Positions 39,181 through 51,612 of a stretch of 64,000 bases of DNA are shown piece after piece. This stretch comes from Hydractinia symbiolongicarpus (taxonomy: Eukaryota; Cnidaria; Hydrozoa; Anthoathecata; Hydractiniidae), in contig NC_079884.1 of assembly GCF_029227915.1 (NCBI RefSeq), positions 17,114,001-17,178,000 of the forward strand, given 5' to 3'. The notes beneath the pieces were generated by a model that ran no database searches, was not told where the DNA came from, and worked only from the letters and a program-made list of their open reading frames with translations. The translations under genes were made by a program, and so were the position numbers. The first letter of the stretch is position 1. Each line of letters opens with the position of its first letter.

Positions 39181-40088
39181 GCCATGTTACAGTCTTTATA
39201 GACCTGTACGATTATTTCACGAAGTTATAAGGCCATGTAGCATTGCAAAACGACTTGGGACGTCGTAGTCCATTGAGAGTGGAAGGACTAGGCCAATGGT
39301 AACCTCCGCAGACACGTGAAACCACGTGTTTTACGTGTAAGGCCTTTATTACGCAGTTAAAGGCTATGTTACAGACTTTATAGACCTGTACGATTATTTC
39401 ACGAAGTTATAAGGCCCTGTAGCATTGCAAAACGACTTGGGACGTCGTAGTCCATTGAGAGTGGAAGGACTAGACCAATGGTAACCTCCGCAGACACGTG
39501 AAACCACGTGATTTACGTGTAAGGCCTTTATTAGGCAGTTAATAGCCATGTTACAGTCTTTATAGCCCTGAACATGTAGTTGACGGTGTTATAACGCCAT
39601 GGTGTAATGGCAAGCGAATTAGGCGGTATAGTCGAATAAGAGTGAAAGTGCTAGACCAATGGTAACCTACGCAGTCACGTGGAACCATGTGATTTACGTC
39701 TAAGGCTCTTATTACGCGGTTAAAAGCAATGTTACAGTCTTTATGAACCTGTACGAGTATTTGACGGTGTTATAAGGCCATGGAGCATTGTAAAAAACGA
39801 CCTGAGACGTCGGAGTCCATTGAGAGTGGAAGGACTAGACCAATGGTAACCTGTGGAGACAGGTGAAACCACGTGATTAACGTGTAAGGCCTTTATTGCG
39901 CAGTTAAAGGCCATGTTACAGTCTTTATAGATCTGTACGATTATTTCACGACGTTATAAGGTCATGTAGCATTGCAAAACGACTTGGGACGTCGTAGTCC
40001 ATTGAGAGTGGAAGGACTAGGCCAATGGTAACCTCCGCAGTCACGTGGAACCACGTAATTTACGTGTAAGGCCTTTATTACGCGGTTA

Positions 40089-40820
40089 AAAGCCATGTTA
40101 CAGCTTTTGTAGACCTGTACGAGTATTTCACGAAGTTATAAGGCCATGGCGCAATGGAAAACGAATTGGGACGTCATCGTTGAGTAAGAGTGGAAGGACT
40201 AGACCAATGCTAACCTCCGCAGACACGTGAAGCCCCGTTATTTACGTCTAAGGCTCTTATTGCGCGGTTAAAAACCATATTACAGCCTTTATAGACCTGT
40301 ACGAGTATTTCACGAAGTTATAAGGCCATGGAGCAATGGAAAACGACTTGGGACGTCGTAGTCCATTGAGAGTGGAAAGACTAGACCAATGGCAACTTCC
40401 GCAGACACGTGAAACAACGTGATTTACGTCTAAGGCTCTTATTACGCGGTTAAAAGGCATGTTACAGTCTTTATGAACCTCTACGAGTACTTGACGGTGT
40501 TTTAAGGCAATGGAGCATTGCAAAACGACTTGGGACGTCGTAGCCCATTGAGAGTGGAAGGACTACACCAATGGTAAAATCCGCAGACACGTGCAGTCAC
40601 GTGAATTACATGCAAGGCCATTATTAGGCAGTGAAAGGTCATAAAATATCCTTTAGAGACGGGTACATGTAGTTGGCGGTTATATTACGCCATGGTGCAA
40701 TGGAAAACGAATTGGGACGTCATAGTCGAGTGAGAGTTGAAGGACTAGACCAATGGTAACCTCCGCAGACACGTGAAACCACGTGATTTACGTGTAAGGC
40801 CTTTATTACGCAGTTAAAGG
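40089..40820. repeat. Block repeated at 1,639-bp spacing, copy 2
   Basis: This is the second copy of the 38,450-39,180 block. It also overlaps the left part of the 2,729-bp duplication that begins at about 40,371. Confidence 0.8.
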
Positions 40821-43099
40821 CCATGTTACAGTCTTTATAGACCTGTACGATTAGTTCACGAAGTTATAAGGCCATGTAGCATTGCAAAACGACTTGGGAC
40901 GTCGTAGTCCATTGAGAGTGGAAGGACTAGACCAATGGTAACCTCCGCCGACACGTGAAACCACGTGATTTACGTGTAAGGCCTTTATTAGGCAGTTAAT
41001 AGCCATGTTACAGTCTTTATAGCCCTGAACATGTAGTTGACGGTGTTATAACGCCATGGTGTAATGGCAAACGAATTAGGCGGTATAGTCGAATAAGAGT
41101 GAAAGTGCTAGACCAATGGTAACCTCCGCAGTCACGTGGAACCACGTGATTTACGTCTAAGGCTCTTATTACGCGGTTAAAAGCAATGTTACAGTCTTTA
41201 TGAACCTGTACGAGTATTTGACGGTGTTATAAGGCCATGGAGCATTGTAAAAAACGACCTGAGACGTCGGAGTCCATTGAGAGTGGAAGGACTAGACCAA
41301 TGGTAACCTGTGGAGACAGGTGAAACCACGTGATTAACGTGTAAGGCCTTTATTGCGCAGTTAAAGGCCATGTTACAGTCTTTATAGATCTGTACGATTA
41401 TTTCACGACGTTATAAGGCCATGTAGCATTGCAAAACGACTTGGGACGTCGTAGTCCATTGAGAGTGGAAGGACTAGGCCAATGGTAACCTCCGCAGTCA
41501 CGTGGAACCACGTAATTTACGTGTAAGGCCTTTATTACGCGGTTAAAAGACATATTACAGCCTTTATAGACCTGTACGAGTATTTCACGAAGTTATAAGG
41601 CCAAGGAGCAATGAAAAACGACTTGGGACGTCGTAGTCCATTGAGAGTGGAAGGACTAGACCAATGGTAACTTCCGCAGACACGTGAAACAACGTGATTT
41701 ACGTCTAAGGCTCTTATTACGCGGTTAAAAGCCATGTTACAGTCTTTATGAACCTCTACGAGTACTTGACGGTGTTTTAAGGCAATGGAGCATTGCAAAA
41801 CGACTTGGGACGTCGTAGCACATTGAGAGTGGAAGGACTACACCAATGGTAAAATCCGCAGACACGTGCAGTCACGTGAATTACATGTAAGGCCATTATT
41901 AGGCAGCGAAAGGTCATAAAACATCCTTTAGAGACGGGTACATGTAGTTGGCGGTTATATTACGCCATGGTGCAATGGAAAACGAATTGGGACGTCATAG
42001 TCGAGTGAGAGTTGAAGGACTGGACCAATGGTAACCTCCGCAGACACGTGAAACGTCGTGATTTTCGTCTAAGGCCTTTATTACGCAGTTAATGGCCATG
42101 TTACAGTCTTTATAAACCTGTACGATTATTTCACGAAGTTATAAGGCCATGTAGCATTGCAAAACGACTTGGGACATCGTAGTCCATTGAGAGTGCAAGG
42201 ACTAGACCAATGGTAACCTCCGCAGACACGTGAATCCACGTGATTTACGTCTAAGGCTCTTATTACGCGGTTAAAAGCCATGTTACAGTCTTTATGAACC
42301 TGTACGAGTATTTGACGGTGTTATAAGGCCATGGAGCATTGGAAAACGACCTGAGACGTAGGAGTCCATTGAGAGTGGAAGGTCTAGACCAATGGTAACC
42401 TGTGGAGACAGGTGGAACCACGTGATTTACGTCTAAGGCCTTTATTACGCAGTTAATGGCCATGTTACAGTCTTTATAAACCTGTACGATTATTTCACGA
42501 AGTTATAAGGCCATGTAGCAATGCAAAACGACTTGGGACGTCGTAGTCCATTGAGAGTGGAAGGACTAGACCAATGGTAACCTCCGCAGACACGTGAATC
42601 CACGTGATTTACGTCTAAGGCTCTTATTACGCGGTTAAAAGCCATGTTACAGTCTTTATGAACCTGTACGAGTATTTGACGGTGTTATAAGGCCATGGAG
42701 CATTGGAAAACGACCTGAGACGTAGGATTCCATTGAGAGTGGAAGGTCTAGACCAATGGTAACCTGTGGAGACAGGTGGAACCACGTGATTTACGTGTAA
42801 GGCGTTTATTAGGCAGTTAATAGCCATGTTACAGTCTTTATAGCCCTGAATATGTAGTTGACGGTGTTATAACGCCATGGTGTAATGGCAAACGAATTAG
42901 GCGGTATAGTCGAGTAAGAGTGGAAGGACTAGACCAATGGTTACCTCCGCAGACACGTGGAACCACGTGATTTATGTGTAAGGCTTTATTACGCGGGTAA
43001 AAGCCATGTTACAGTCTTTATAGACCTGTACGATTATTTCACGAAGTTATAAGGGCATGGAGCATTGCAAAACGACTTAGGACGTCATCGTTGAGTAAG
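40371..43099. repeat. 2,729-bp (15-monomer) tandem duplication, copy 1
   Basis: This runs from the GTGGAAAGACTAGACCAATGGC marker to its next occurrence at 43,100. It includes the rare CCAAGGAGCAATG variant (41,602), TTATTGCGCAGTTAAAGG and CATAGATCTGTACG-like markers, and two consecutive GTGAATCCACGTG monomers. The following copy shares all of these. Confidence 0.88.
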
Positions 43100-45646
43100 A
43101 GTGGAAAGACTAGACCAATGGCAACTTCCGCAGACACGTGAAACAACGTGATTTACGTCTAAGGCTCTTATTACGCGGTTAAAAGGCATGTTACAGTCTT
43201 TATGAACCTCTACGAGTACTTGACGGTGTTTTAAGGCAATGGAGCATTGCAAAACGACTTGGGACGTCGTAGCCCATTGAGAGTGGAAGGACTACACCAA
43301 TGGTAAAATCCGCAGACACGTGCAGTCACGTGAATTACATGTAAGGCCATTATTAGGCAGTGAAAGGTCATAAAATATCCTTTATAGACGGGTACATGTA
43401 GTTGGCGGTTATATTACGCCATGGTGCAATGGAAAACGAATTGGGACGTCATAGTCGAGTGAGAGTTGAAAGACTAGACCAATGGTAACCTCCGCAGACA
43501 CGTGAAACCACGTGATTTACGTGTAAGGCCTTTATTACGCAGTTAAAGGCCATGTTACAGTCTTTATAGACCTGTACGATTAGTTCACGAAGTTATAAGG
43601 CCATGTAGCATTGCAAAACGACTTGGGACGTCGTAGTCCATTGAGAGTGGAAGGACTAGACCAATGGTAACCTCCGCAGACACGTGAAACCACGTGATTT
43701 ACGTGTAAGGCCTTTATTAGGCAGTTAATAGCCATGTTACAGTCTTTATAGCCCTGAACATGTAGTTGACGGTGTTATAACGCCATGGTGTAATGGCAAA
43801 CGAATTAGGCGGTATAGTCGAATAAGAGTGAAAGTGCTAGACCAATGGTAACCTCCGCAGTCACGTGGAACCACGTGATTTACGTCTAAGGCTCTTATTA
43901 CGCGGTTAAAAGCAATGTTACAGTCTTTATGAACCTGTACGAGTATTTGACGGTGTTATAAGGCCATGGAGCATTGTAAAAAACGACCTGAGACGTCGGA
44001 GTCCATTGAGAGTGGAAGGACTAGACCAATGGTAACCTGTGGAGACAGGTGAAACCACGTGATTAACGTGTAAGGCCTTTATTGCGCAGTTAAAGGCCAT
44101 GTTACAGTCTTTATAGATCTGTACGATTATTTCACGACGTTATAAGGCCATGTAGCATTGCAAAACGACTTGGGACGTCGTAGTCCATTGAGAGTGGAAG
44201 GACTAGGCCAATGGTAACCTCCGCAGTCACGTGGAACCACGTAATTTACGTGTAAGGCCTTTATTACGCGGTTAAAAGACATATTACAGCCTTTATAGAC
44301 CTGTACGAGTATTTCACGAAGTTATAAGGCCAAGGAGCAATGAAAAACGACTTGGGACGTCGTAGCACATTGAGAGTGGAAGGACTACACCAATGGTAAA
44401 ATCCGCAGACACGTGCAGTCACGTGAATTACATGTAAGGCCATTATTAGGCAGCGAAAGGTCATAAAACATCCTTTAGAGACGGGTACATGTAGTTGGCG
44501 GTTATATTACGCCATGGTGCAATGGAAAACGAATTGGGACGTCATAGTCGAGTGAGAGTTGAAGGACTGGACCAATGGTAACCTCCGCAGACACGTGAAA
44601 CCTCGTGATTTTCGTCTAAGGCCTTTATTACGCAGTTAATGGCCATGTTACAGTCTTTTTAAACCTGTACGATTATTTCACGAAGTTATAAGGCCATGTA
44701 GCATTGCAAAACGACTTGGGACATCGTAGTCCATTGAGAGTGGAAGGACTAGACCAATGGTAACCTCCGCAGACACGTGAATCCACGTGATTTACGTCTA
44801 AGGCTCTTATTACGCGGTTAAAAGCCATGTTACAGTCTTTATGAACCTGTACGAGTATTTGACGGTGTTATAAGGCCATGGAGCATTGGAAAACGACCTG
44901 AGACGTAGGAGTCCATTGAGAGTGGAAGGTCTAGACCAATGGTAACCTGTGGAGACAGGTGGAACCACGTGATTTACGTCTAAGGCCTTTATTACGCAGT
45001 TAATGGCCATGTTACAGTCTTTAAAAACCTGTACGATTATTTCACGAAGTTATAAGGCCATGTAGCAATGCAAAACGACTTGGGACGTCGTAGTCCATTG
45101 AGAGTGGAAGGACTAGACCAATGGTAACCTCCGCAGACACGTGAATCCACGTGATTTACGTCTAAGGCTCTTATTACGCGGTTAAAAGCCATGTTACAGT
45201 CTTTATGAACCTGTACGAGTATTTGACGGTGTTATAAGGCCATGGAGCATTGGAAAACGACCTGAGACGTAGGATTCCATTGAGAGTGGAAGGTCTAGAC
45301 CAATGGTAACCTGTGGAGACAGGTGGAACCACGTGATTTACGTGTAAGGCGTTTATTAGGCAGTTAATAGCCATGTTACAGTCTTTATAGCCCTGAATAT
45401 GTAGTTGACGGTGTTATAACGCCATGGTGTAATGGCAAACGAATTAGGCGGTATAGTCGAGTAAGAGTGGAAGGACTAGACCAATGGTTACCTCCGCAGA
45501 CACGTGGAACCACGTGATTTATGTGTAAGGCTTTATTACGCGGGTAAAAGCCATGTTACAGTCTTTATAGACCTGTACGATTATTTCACGAAGTTATAAG
45601 GGCATGGAGCATTGCAAAACGACTTAGGACGTCATCGTTGAGTAAG
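43100..45646. repeat. 2,547-bp copy of the 2,729-bp unit, one monomer lost
   Basis: The offset to copy 1 is 2,729 bp up to about 44,349 and 2,547 bp after it, a difference of exactly 182. At the switch, copy 2 goes from CCAAGGAGCAATG straight into GACGTCGTAGCACATTG, skipping one full monomer present in copy 1 (41,620-41,801). This is an in-register deletion between neighbouring monomers. Confidence 0.9.
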
Positions 45647-48333
45647 AGTGGAAGGACTAGACCAATAGTAACCTCCGCAGACACGTGAAACCACGTGATT
45701 TACGTCTAAGGCTCTTATTACGCGGTTAAAGGCCATGTTACAGCCTTTATGAACCTCTACGAGTACTTGACGGTGTTATAAGGCCATGGAGCATTGGAAA
45801 ACGACCTGAGACGTCGGAGTCCATTGAGAGTGGAAGGTCTAGACCAATGGTAACCTGTGGAGACAGGTGGAACCACGTGATTTACGTGTAAGGCCGCTAT
45901 TACGCAGTTAAAAGCCATGTTACAGTCTTTATAGACCCGTACGAGTTTTTGAGAGTGTTATAAGGGCATGGAGCAATGGAAAACAACCTGAGTCATCATA
46001 GTTCTTTGAGAGTGGACGGACTAGACCAATGGTAACATGTGGAGACAGGTGGAACAACGTGATTTACGTGTAAGGCCTTTATTAGGCAGTTAATAGCCAT
46101 GTTACAGTCTTTATAGCCCTGAACATGTAGTTGACGGTGTTATAACGCCATGGTGTAATGGCAAACGAATTAGGCGGTATAGTCGAATAAGAGTGAAAGG
46201 GCTAGACCAATGGTAACCTCCGCAGTCACGTGGAACCATGTAATTTACGTGTAAGGCCTTTATTACGCGGTTAAAAGACATATTACAGCCTTTATAGACC
46301 TGTACGAGTATTTCACGAAGTTATAAGACCATGTAGCATTGCAAAACGACTTGGGACGTCATCGTTGAGTAAGAGTGGAAGGACTAGACCAATGGTAACC
46401 TCCGCAGACACGTGGAACCACGTAATTTACGTGTAAGGCCTTTATTACGCGGTTAAAAGACATATTACAGCCTTTATAGACCTGTACGAGTATTTCACGA
46501 AGTTATAAGGCCATGGAGCAATAGAAAACGACTTGAGACCTCGTAGTCCATTGAGGTTTAAAGGACTAGACCAATGGAAAAATGTGGAGACAGGTGGAAC
46601 CACGCGATTTATGTGTAAGGCATTTATTACGCGGTTAAAAGCCATGTTACAGCTTTTATAAACCTGTACGAGTATTTCACGAAGTTATAAGGTCATGGCG
46701 CAATGGAAAACGAATTGGGACGTCATCGTTGAGTAAGAGTGGAAGGACTAGACCAATGCTAACCTCCGCAGACACGTGAAGCCCTGTTATTTACGTCTAA
46801 AGCTCTTATTACGCGGTTAAAAACCATATTACAGCCTTTATAGACCTGTACGAGTATTTCACAAAGTTATAAGGCCATGGAGCAATGGAAAACGACTTGG
46901 GACGTCGTAGTCCATTGAGATTGGAAGGACTAGACCAATGGTAAAATCCGCAGACACGTGCAGTCACGTGAATTACATGTAAGGCCATTATTAGGCAGCG
47001 AAAGGTCATAAAACATCCTTTAGAGACGGGTACATGTAGTTGGCGGTTATATAACGCCATGGTGCAATGGAAAACGAATTGGGACGTCATAGTCGAGTAA
47101 GAGTGGAAGGACTAGACCAATGGTTACCTCCGCAGACACGTGAAACCACGTGATTTACGTCTAAAGCTCTAATTACGCGGTTAAAAGCCATGTTACAGTC
47201 TTTATGAACCTGTACGAGTATTTGACGGTGTTATAAGGCCATGGAGCATTGTAAAAAACGACCTGAGACGTCGGAGTCCATTGAGAGTGGAAGGACTAGA
47301 CCAATGGTAACTTCTGCAGACACGTGAAACAACGTGATTTACGTCTAAGGCTCTTATTACGCGGTTAAAAGCCATGTTACAGTCTTTATGAACCTCTACA
47401 AGTACTTGACGGTGTTTTAAGGCAATGGAGCATTGCAAAACGACTTGGGACGTCGTAGCCCATTGAGAGTGGAAGGACTACACCAATGGTAAAATCCGCA
47501 GACACGTGCAGTCACGTGAATTACATGTAAGGCCATTATTAGGTAGTGGAAAGGTCATAAAACATCCTTTAGAGACGGGTACATGTAGTTGGCGGTTTTA
47601 TTACGCCATGGTGCAATGGAAAACGAATTGGGACGTCATAGTCGAGTAAGAGTGGAAGGACTAGACCAATGGTTACCTCCGCAGACACGTGAAACCACGT
47701 GATTTACGTCTAAAGCTCTAATTACGCGGTTAAAAGCCATGTTACAGTCTTTATGAACCTGTACGAGTATTTGACGGTGTTATAAGGCCATGGAGCATTG
47801 TAAAAAACGACCTAAAACGTCGGAGTCCATTGAGAGTGGAAGGACTAGACCAATGGTAACCTGTGGAGACAGGTGAAACCACGTGATTTGCGTGTAAGGC
47901 CTTTTTTACGCAGTTAAAGGCCATGTTACAGTCTTTATAGACCTGTACGTCTATTTCACGAAGTCATAAGGCCATGTAGCATTGCAAAACGACTTGGGAC
48001 GTCATCGTTGAGTAAGAGTGGAAGGACTAGACCAATGGTAACCTCCGCAGACACGTGGAACCACGTAATTTACGTGTGAGGCCTTTATTACGCGGTTAAA
48101 AGACATATTACAGCCTTTATAGACCTGTACGAGTATTTCACGAAGTTATAAGGCCATGGAGCAATGGAAAACGACTTGAGTCCTCGTAGTCCATTGAGGG
48201 TTAAAGGACTAGACCAATGGTAAAATGTGGAGACAGGTGGAACCACGTGATTTATGTGTAAGGCCTTTATTACGCGGGTAAAAGCCATGTTACAGTCTTT
48301 ATAGACCTGTACGATTATTTCACGATGTTATAA
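45600..48333. repeat. Three-copy HOR of 45.6-54.5 kb, copy 1
   Basis: Copies begin at GGGCATGGAGCATTGC followed by GACTTAGGACGTCATCG, at 45,600, 48,334 and 51,613. This copy is 2,734 bp long, fifteen monomers plus four bases. Shared markers include GTAAGGCCGCTATTACGC, CACGCGATTTATG, GAGATTGGAAGG and TTAGGTAGTGGAAAGG. Confidence 0.87.
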
Positions 48334-51300
48334 GGGCATGGAGCATTGCAAAACGACTTAGGACGTCATCGTTGAGTAAGAGTGGAAGGACTAGACCAAT
48401 AGTAACCTCCGCAGATACGTGAAACCACGTGATTTACGTCTAAGGCTCTTATTACGCGGTTAAAGGCCATGTTACAGCCTTTATGAACCTCTACGAGTAC
48501 TTGACGGTGTTATAAGGCCATGGAGCATTGGAAAACGACCTGAGACGTCGGAGTCCATTGAGAGTGGAAGGTCTAGACCAATGGTAACCTGTGGAGACAG
48601 GTGGAACCACGTGATTTACGTGTAAGGCCGCTATTACGCAGTTAAAAGCCATGTTACAGTCTTTATAGACCCGTACGAGTTTTTGAGAGTGTTATAAGGG
48701 CATGGAGCAATGGAAAACAACCTGAGTCATCATAGTTCTTTGAGAGTGGACGGACTAGACCAATGGTAACATGTGGAGACAGGTGGAACAACGTGATTTA
48801 CGTGTAAGGCCTTTATTAGGCAGTTAATAGCCATGTTACAGTCTTTATAGCCCTGAACATGTAGTTGACGGTGTTATAACGCCATGGTGTAATGGCAAAC
48901 GAATTAGGCGGTATAGTCGAATAAGAGTGAAAGGGCTAGACCAATGGTAACCTCCGCAGTCACGTGGAACCATGTAATTTACGTGTAAGGCCTTTATTAC
49001 GCGGTTAAAAGACATATTCAGCCTTTATAGACCTGTACGAGTATTTCACGAAGTTATAAGGCCATGGAGCATTGTAAAGAACGACCTGAGACGTCGGAGT
49101 CCATTGAGAGTGGAAGGACTAGACCAATGGTAACCTGTGGAGACAGGTGAAACCACGTGATTTACGTGTAAGGCCTTTATTACGCAGTTAAAGGCCATGT
49201 TACAGTCTTTATAGACCTGTACGATTATTTCACGAAGTTATAAGACCATGTAGCATTGCAAAACGACTTGGGACGTCATCGTTGAGTAAGAGTGGAAGGA
49301 CTAGACCAATGGTAACCTCCGCAGACACGTGGAACCACGTAATTTACGTGTAAGGCCTTTATTACGCGGTTAAAAGACATATTACAGCCTTTATAGACCT
49401 GTACGAGTATTTCACGAAGTTATAAGGCCATGGAGCAATGGAAAACGACTTGAGACCTCGTAGTCCATTGAGGTTTAAAGGACTAGACCAATGGAAAAAT
49501 GTGGAGACAGGTGGAACCACGCGATTTATGTGTAAGGCATTTATTACGCGGTTAAAAGCCATATTACAGCTTTTATAAACCTGTACGAGTATTTCACGAA
49601 GTTATAAGGTCATGGCGCAATGGAAAACGAATTGGGACGTCATCGTTGAGTAAGAGTGGAAGGACTAGACCAATGCTAACCTCCGCAGACACGTGAAGCC
49701 CTGTTATTTACGTCTAAAGCTCTTATTACGCGGTTAAAAACCATATTACAGCCTTTATAGACCTGTACGAGTATTTCACAAAGTTATAAGGCCATGGAGC
49801 AATGGAAAACGACTTGGGACGTCGTAGTCCATTGAGATTGGAAGGACTAGACCAATGGTAAAATCCGCAGACACGTGCAGTCACGTGAATTACATGTAAG
49901 GCCATTATTAGGCAGCGAAAGGTCATAAAACATCCTTTAGAGACGGGTACATGTAGTTGGCGGTTATATAACGCCATGGTGCAATGGAAAACGAATTGGG
50001 ACGTCATAGTCGAGTAAGAGTGGAAGGACTAGACCAATGGTTACCTCCGCAGACACGTGAAACCACGTGATTTACGTCTAAAGCTCTAATTACGCGGTTA
50101 AAAGCCATGTTACAGTCTTTATGAACCTGTACGAGTATTTGACGGTGTTATAAGGCCATGGAGTATTGTAAAAAACGACCTGAGACGTCGGAGTCCATTG
50201 AGAGTGGAAGGACTAGACCAATGGTAACTTCTGCAGACACGTGAAACAACGTGATTTACGTCTAAGGCTCTTATTACGCGGTTAAAAGCCATGTTACAGT
50301 CTTTATGAACCTCTACGAGTACTTGACGGTGTTTTAAGGCAATGGAGCATTGCAAAACGACTTGGGACGTCGTAGCCCATTGAGAGTGGAAGGACTACAC
50401 CAATGGTAAAATCCGCAGACACGTGCAGTCACGTGAATTACATGTAAGGCCATTATTAGGTAGTGGAAAGGTCATAAAACATCCTTTAGAGACGGGTACA
50501 TGTAGTTGGCGGTTTTATTACGCCATGGTGCAATGGAAAACGAATTGGGACGTCATAGTCGAGTAAGAGTGGAAGGACTAGACCAATGGTTACCTCCGCA
50601 GACACGTGAAACCACGTGATTTACGTCTAAAGCTCTAATTACGCGGTTAAAAGCCATGTTACAGTCTTTATGAACCTGTACGAGTATTTGACGGTGTTAT
50701 AAGGCCATGGAGCATTGTAAAAAACGACCTGAAACGTCAGAGTCCATTGAGAGTGGAAGGACTAGACCAATGGTAACCTGTGGAGACAGGTGAAACCACG
50801 TGATTTACGTCTAAGGCTCTTATTACGCGGTTAAAAGCCATGTTACAGTCTTTATGAACCTGTACGAGTATTTGACGGTGTTATAAGGCCATGGAGCATT
50901 GGAAAACGACCTGAGACGTAGGAGTCCATTGAGAGTGGAAGGTCTAGACCAATGGTAACCTGTGGAGACAGGTGGAACCACGTGATTTACGTCTAAGGCC
51001 TTTATTACGCAGTTAATGGCCATGTTACAGTCTTTATAAACCTGTACGATTATTTCACGAAGTTATAAGGCCATGTAGCAATGCAAAACGACTTGGGACG
51101 TCGTAGTCCATTGAGAGTGGAAGGACTAGACCAATGGTAACCTCCGCAGACACGTGAATCCACGTGATTTACGTCTAAGGCTCTTATTACGCGGTTAAAA
51201 GCCATGTTACAGTCTTTATAATCCTGTACGAGTATTTGACGGTGTTATAAGGCCATGGAGCATTGGAAAACGACCTGAGACGTAGGATTCCATTGAGAGT

Positions 51301-51612
51301 GGAAGGTCTAGACCAATGGTAACCTGTGGAGACAGGTGGAACCACGTCATTTACGTGTAAGGCGTTTATTAGGCAGTTAATAGCCATGTTACAGTCTTTA
51401 TAGCCCTGAATATGTAGTTGACGGTGTTATAACGCCATGGTGTAATGGCAAACGAATTAGGCGGTATAGTCGAGTAAGAGTGGAAGGACTAGACCAATGG
51501 TTACCTCCGCAGACACGTGGAACCACGTGATTTATGTGTAAGGCTTTATTACGCGGGTAAAAGCCATGTTACAGTCTTTATAGACCTGTACGATTATTTC
51601 ACGAAGTTATAA
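48334..51612. repeat. Three-copy HOR, copy 2 (chimeric, 3,279 bp)
   Basis: This copy follows the HOR to about 50,795. It then switches into the GTGAATCCACGTG and GACGTAGGAGTCC monomers otherwise found at 42.2-43.1 and 44.8-45.6 kb, and rejoins the start marker at 51,613. Copies 1 and 3 instead have the GATTTGCGTGTAAGGCC stretch here. A recombination or conversion switch explains the greater length. Confidence 0.87.
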
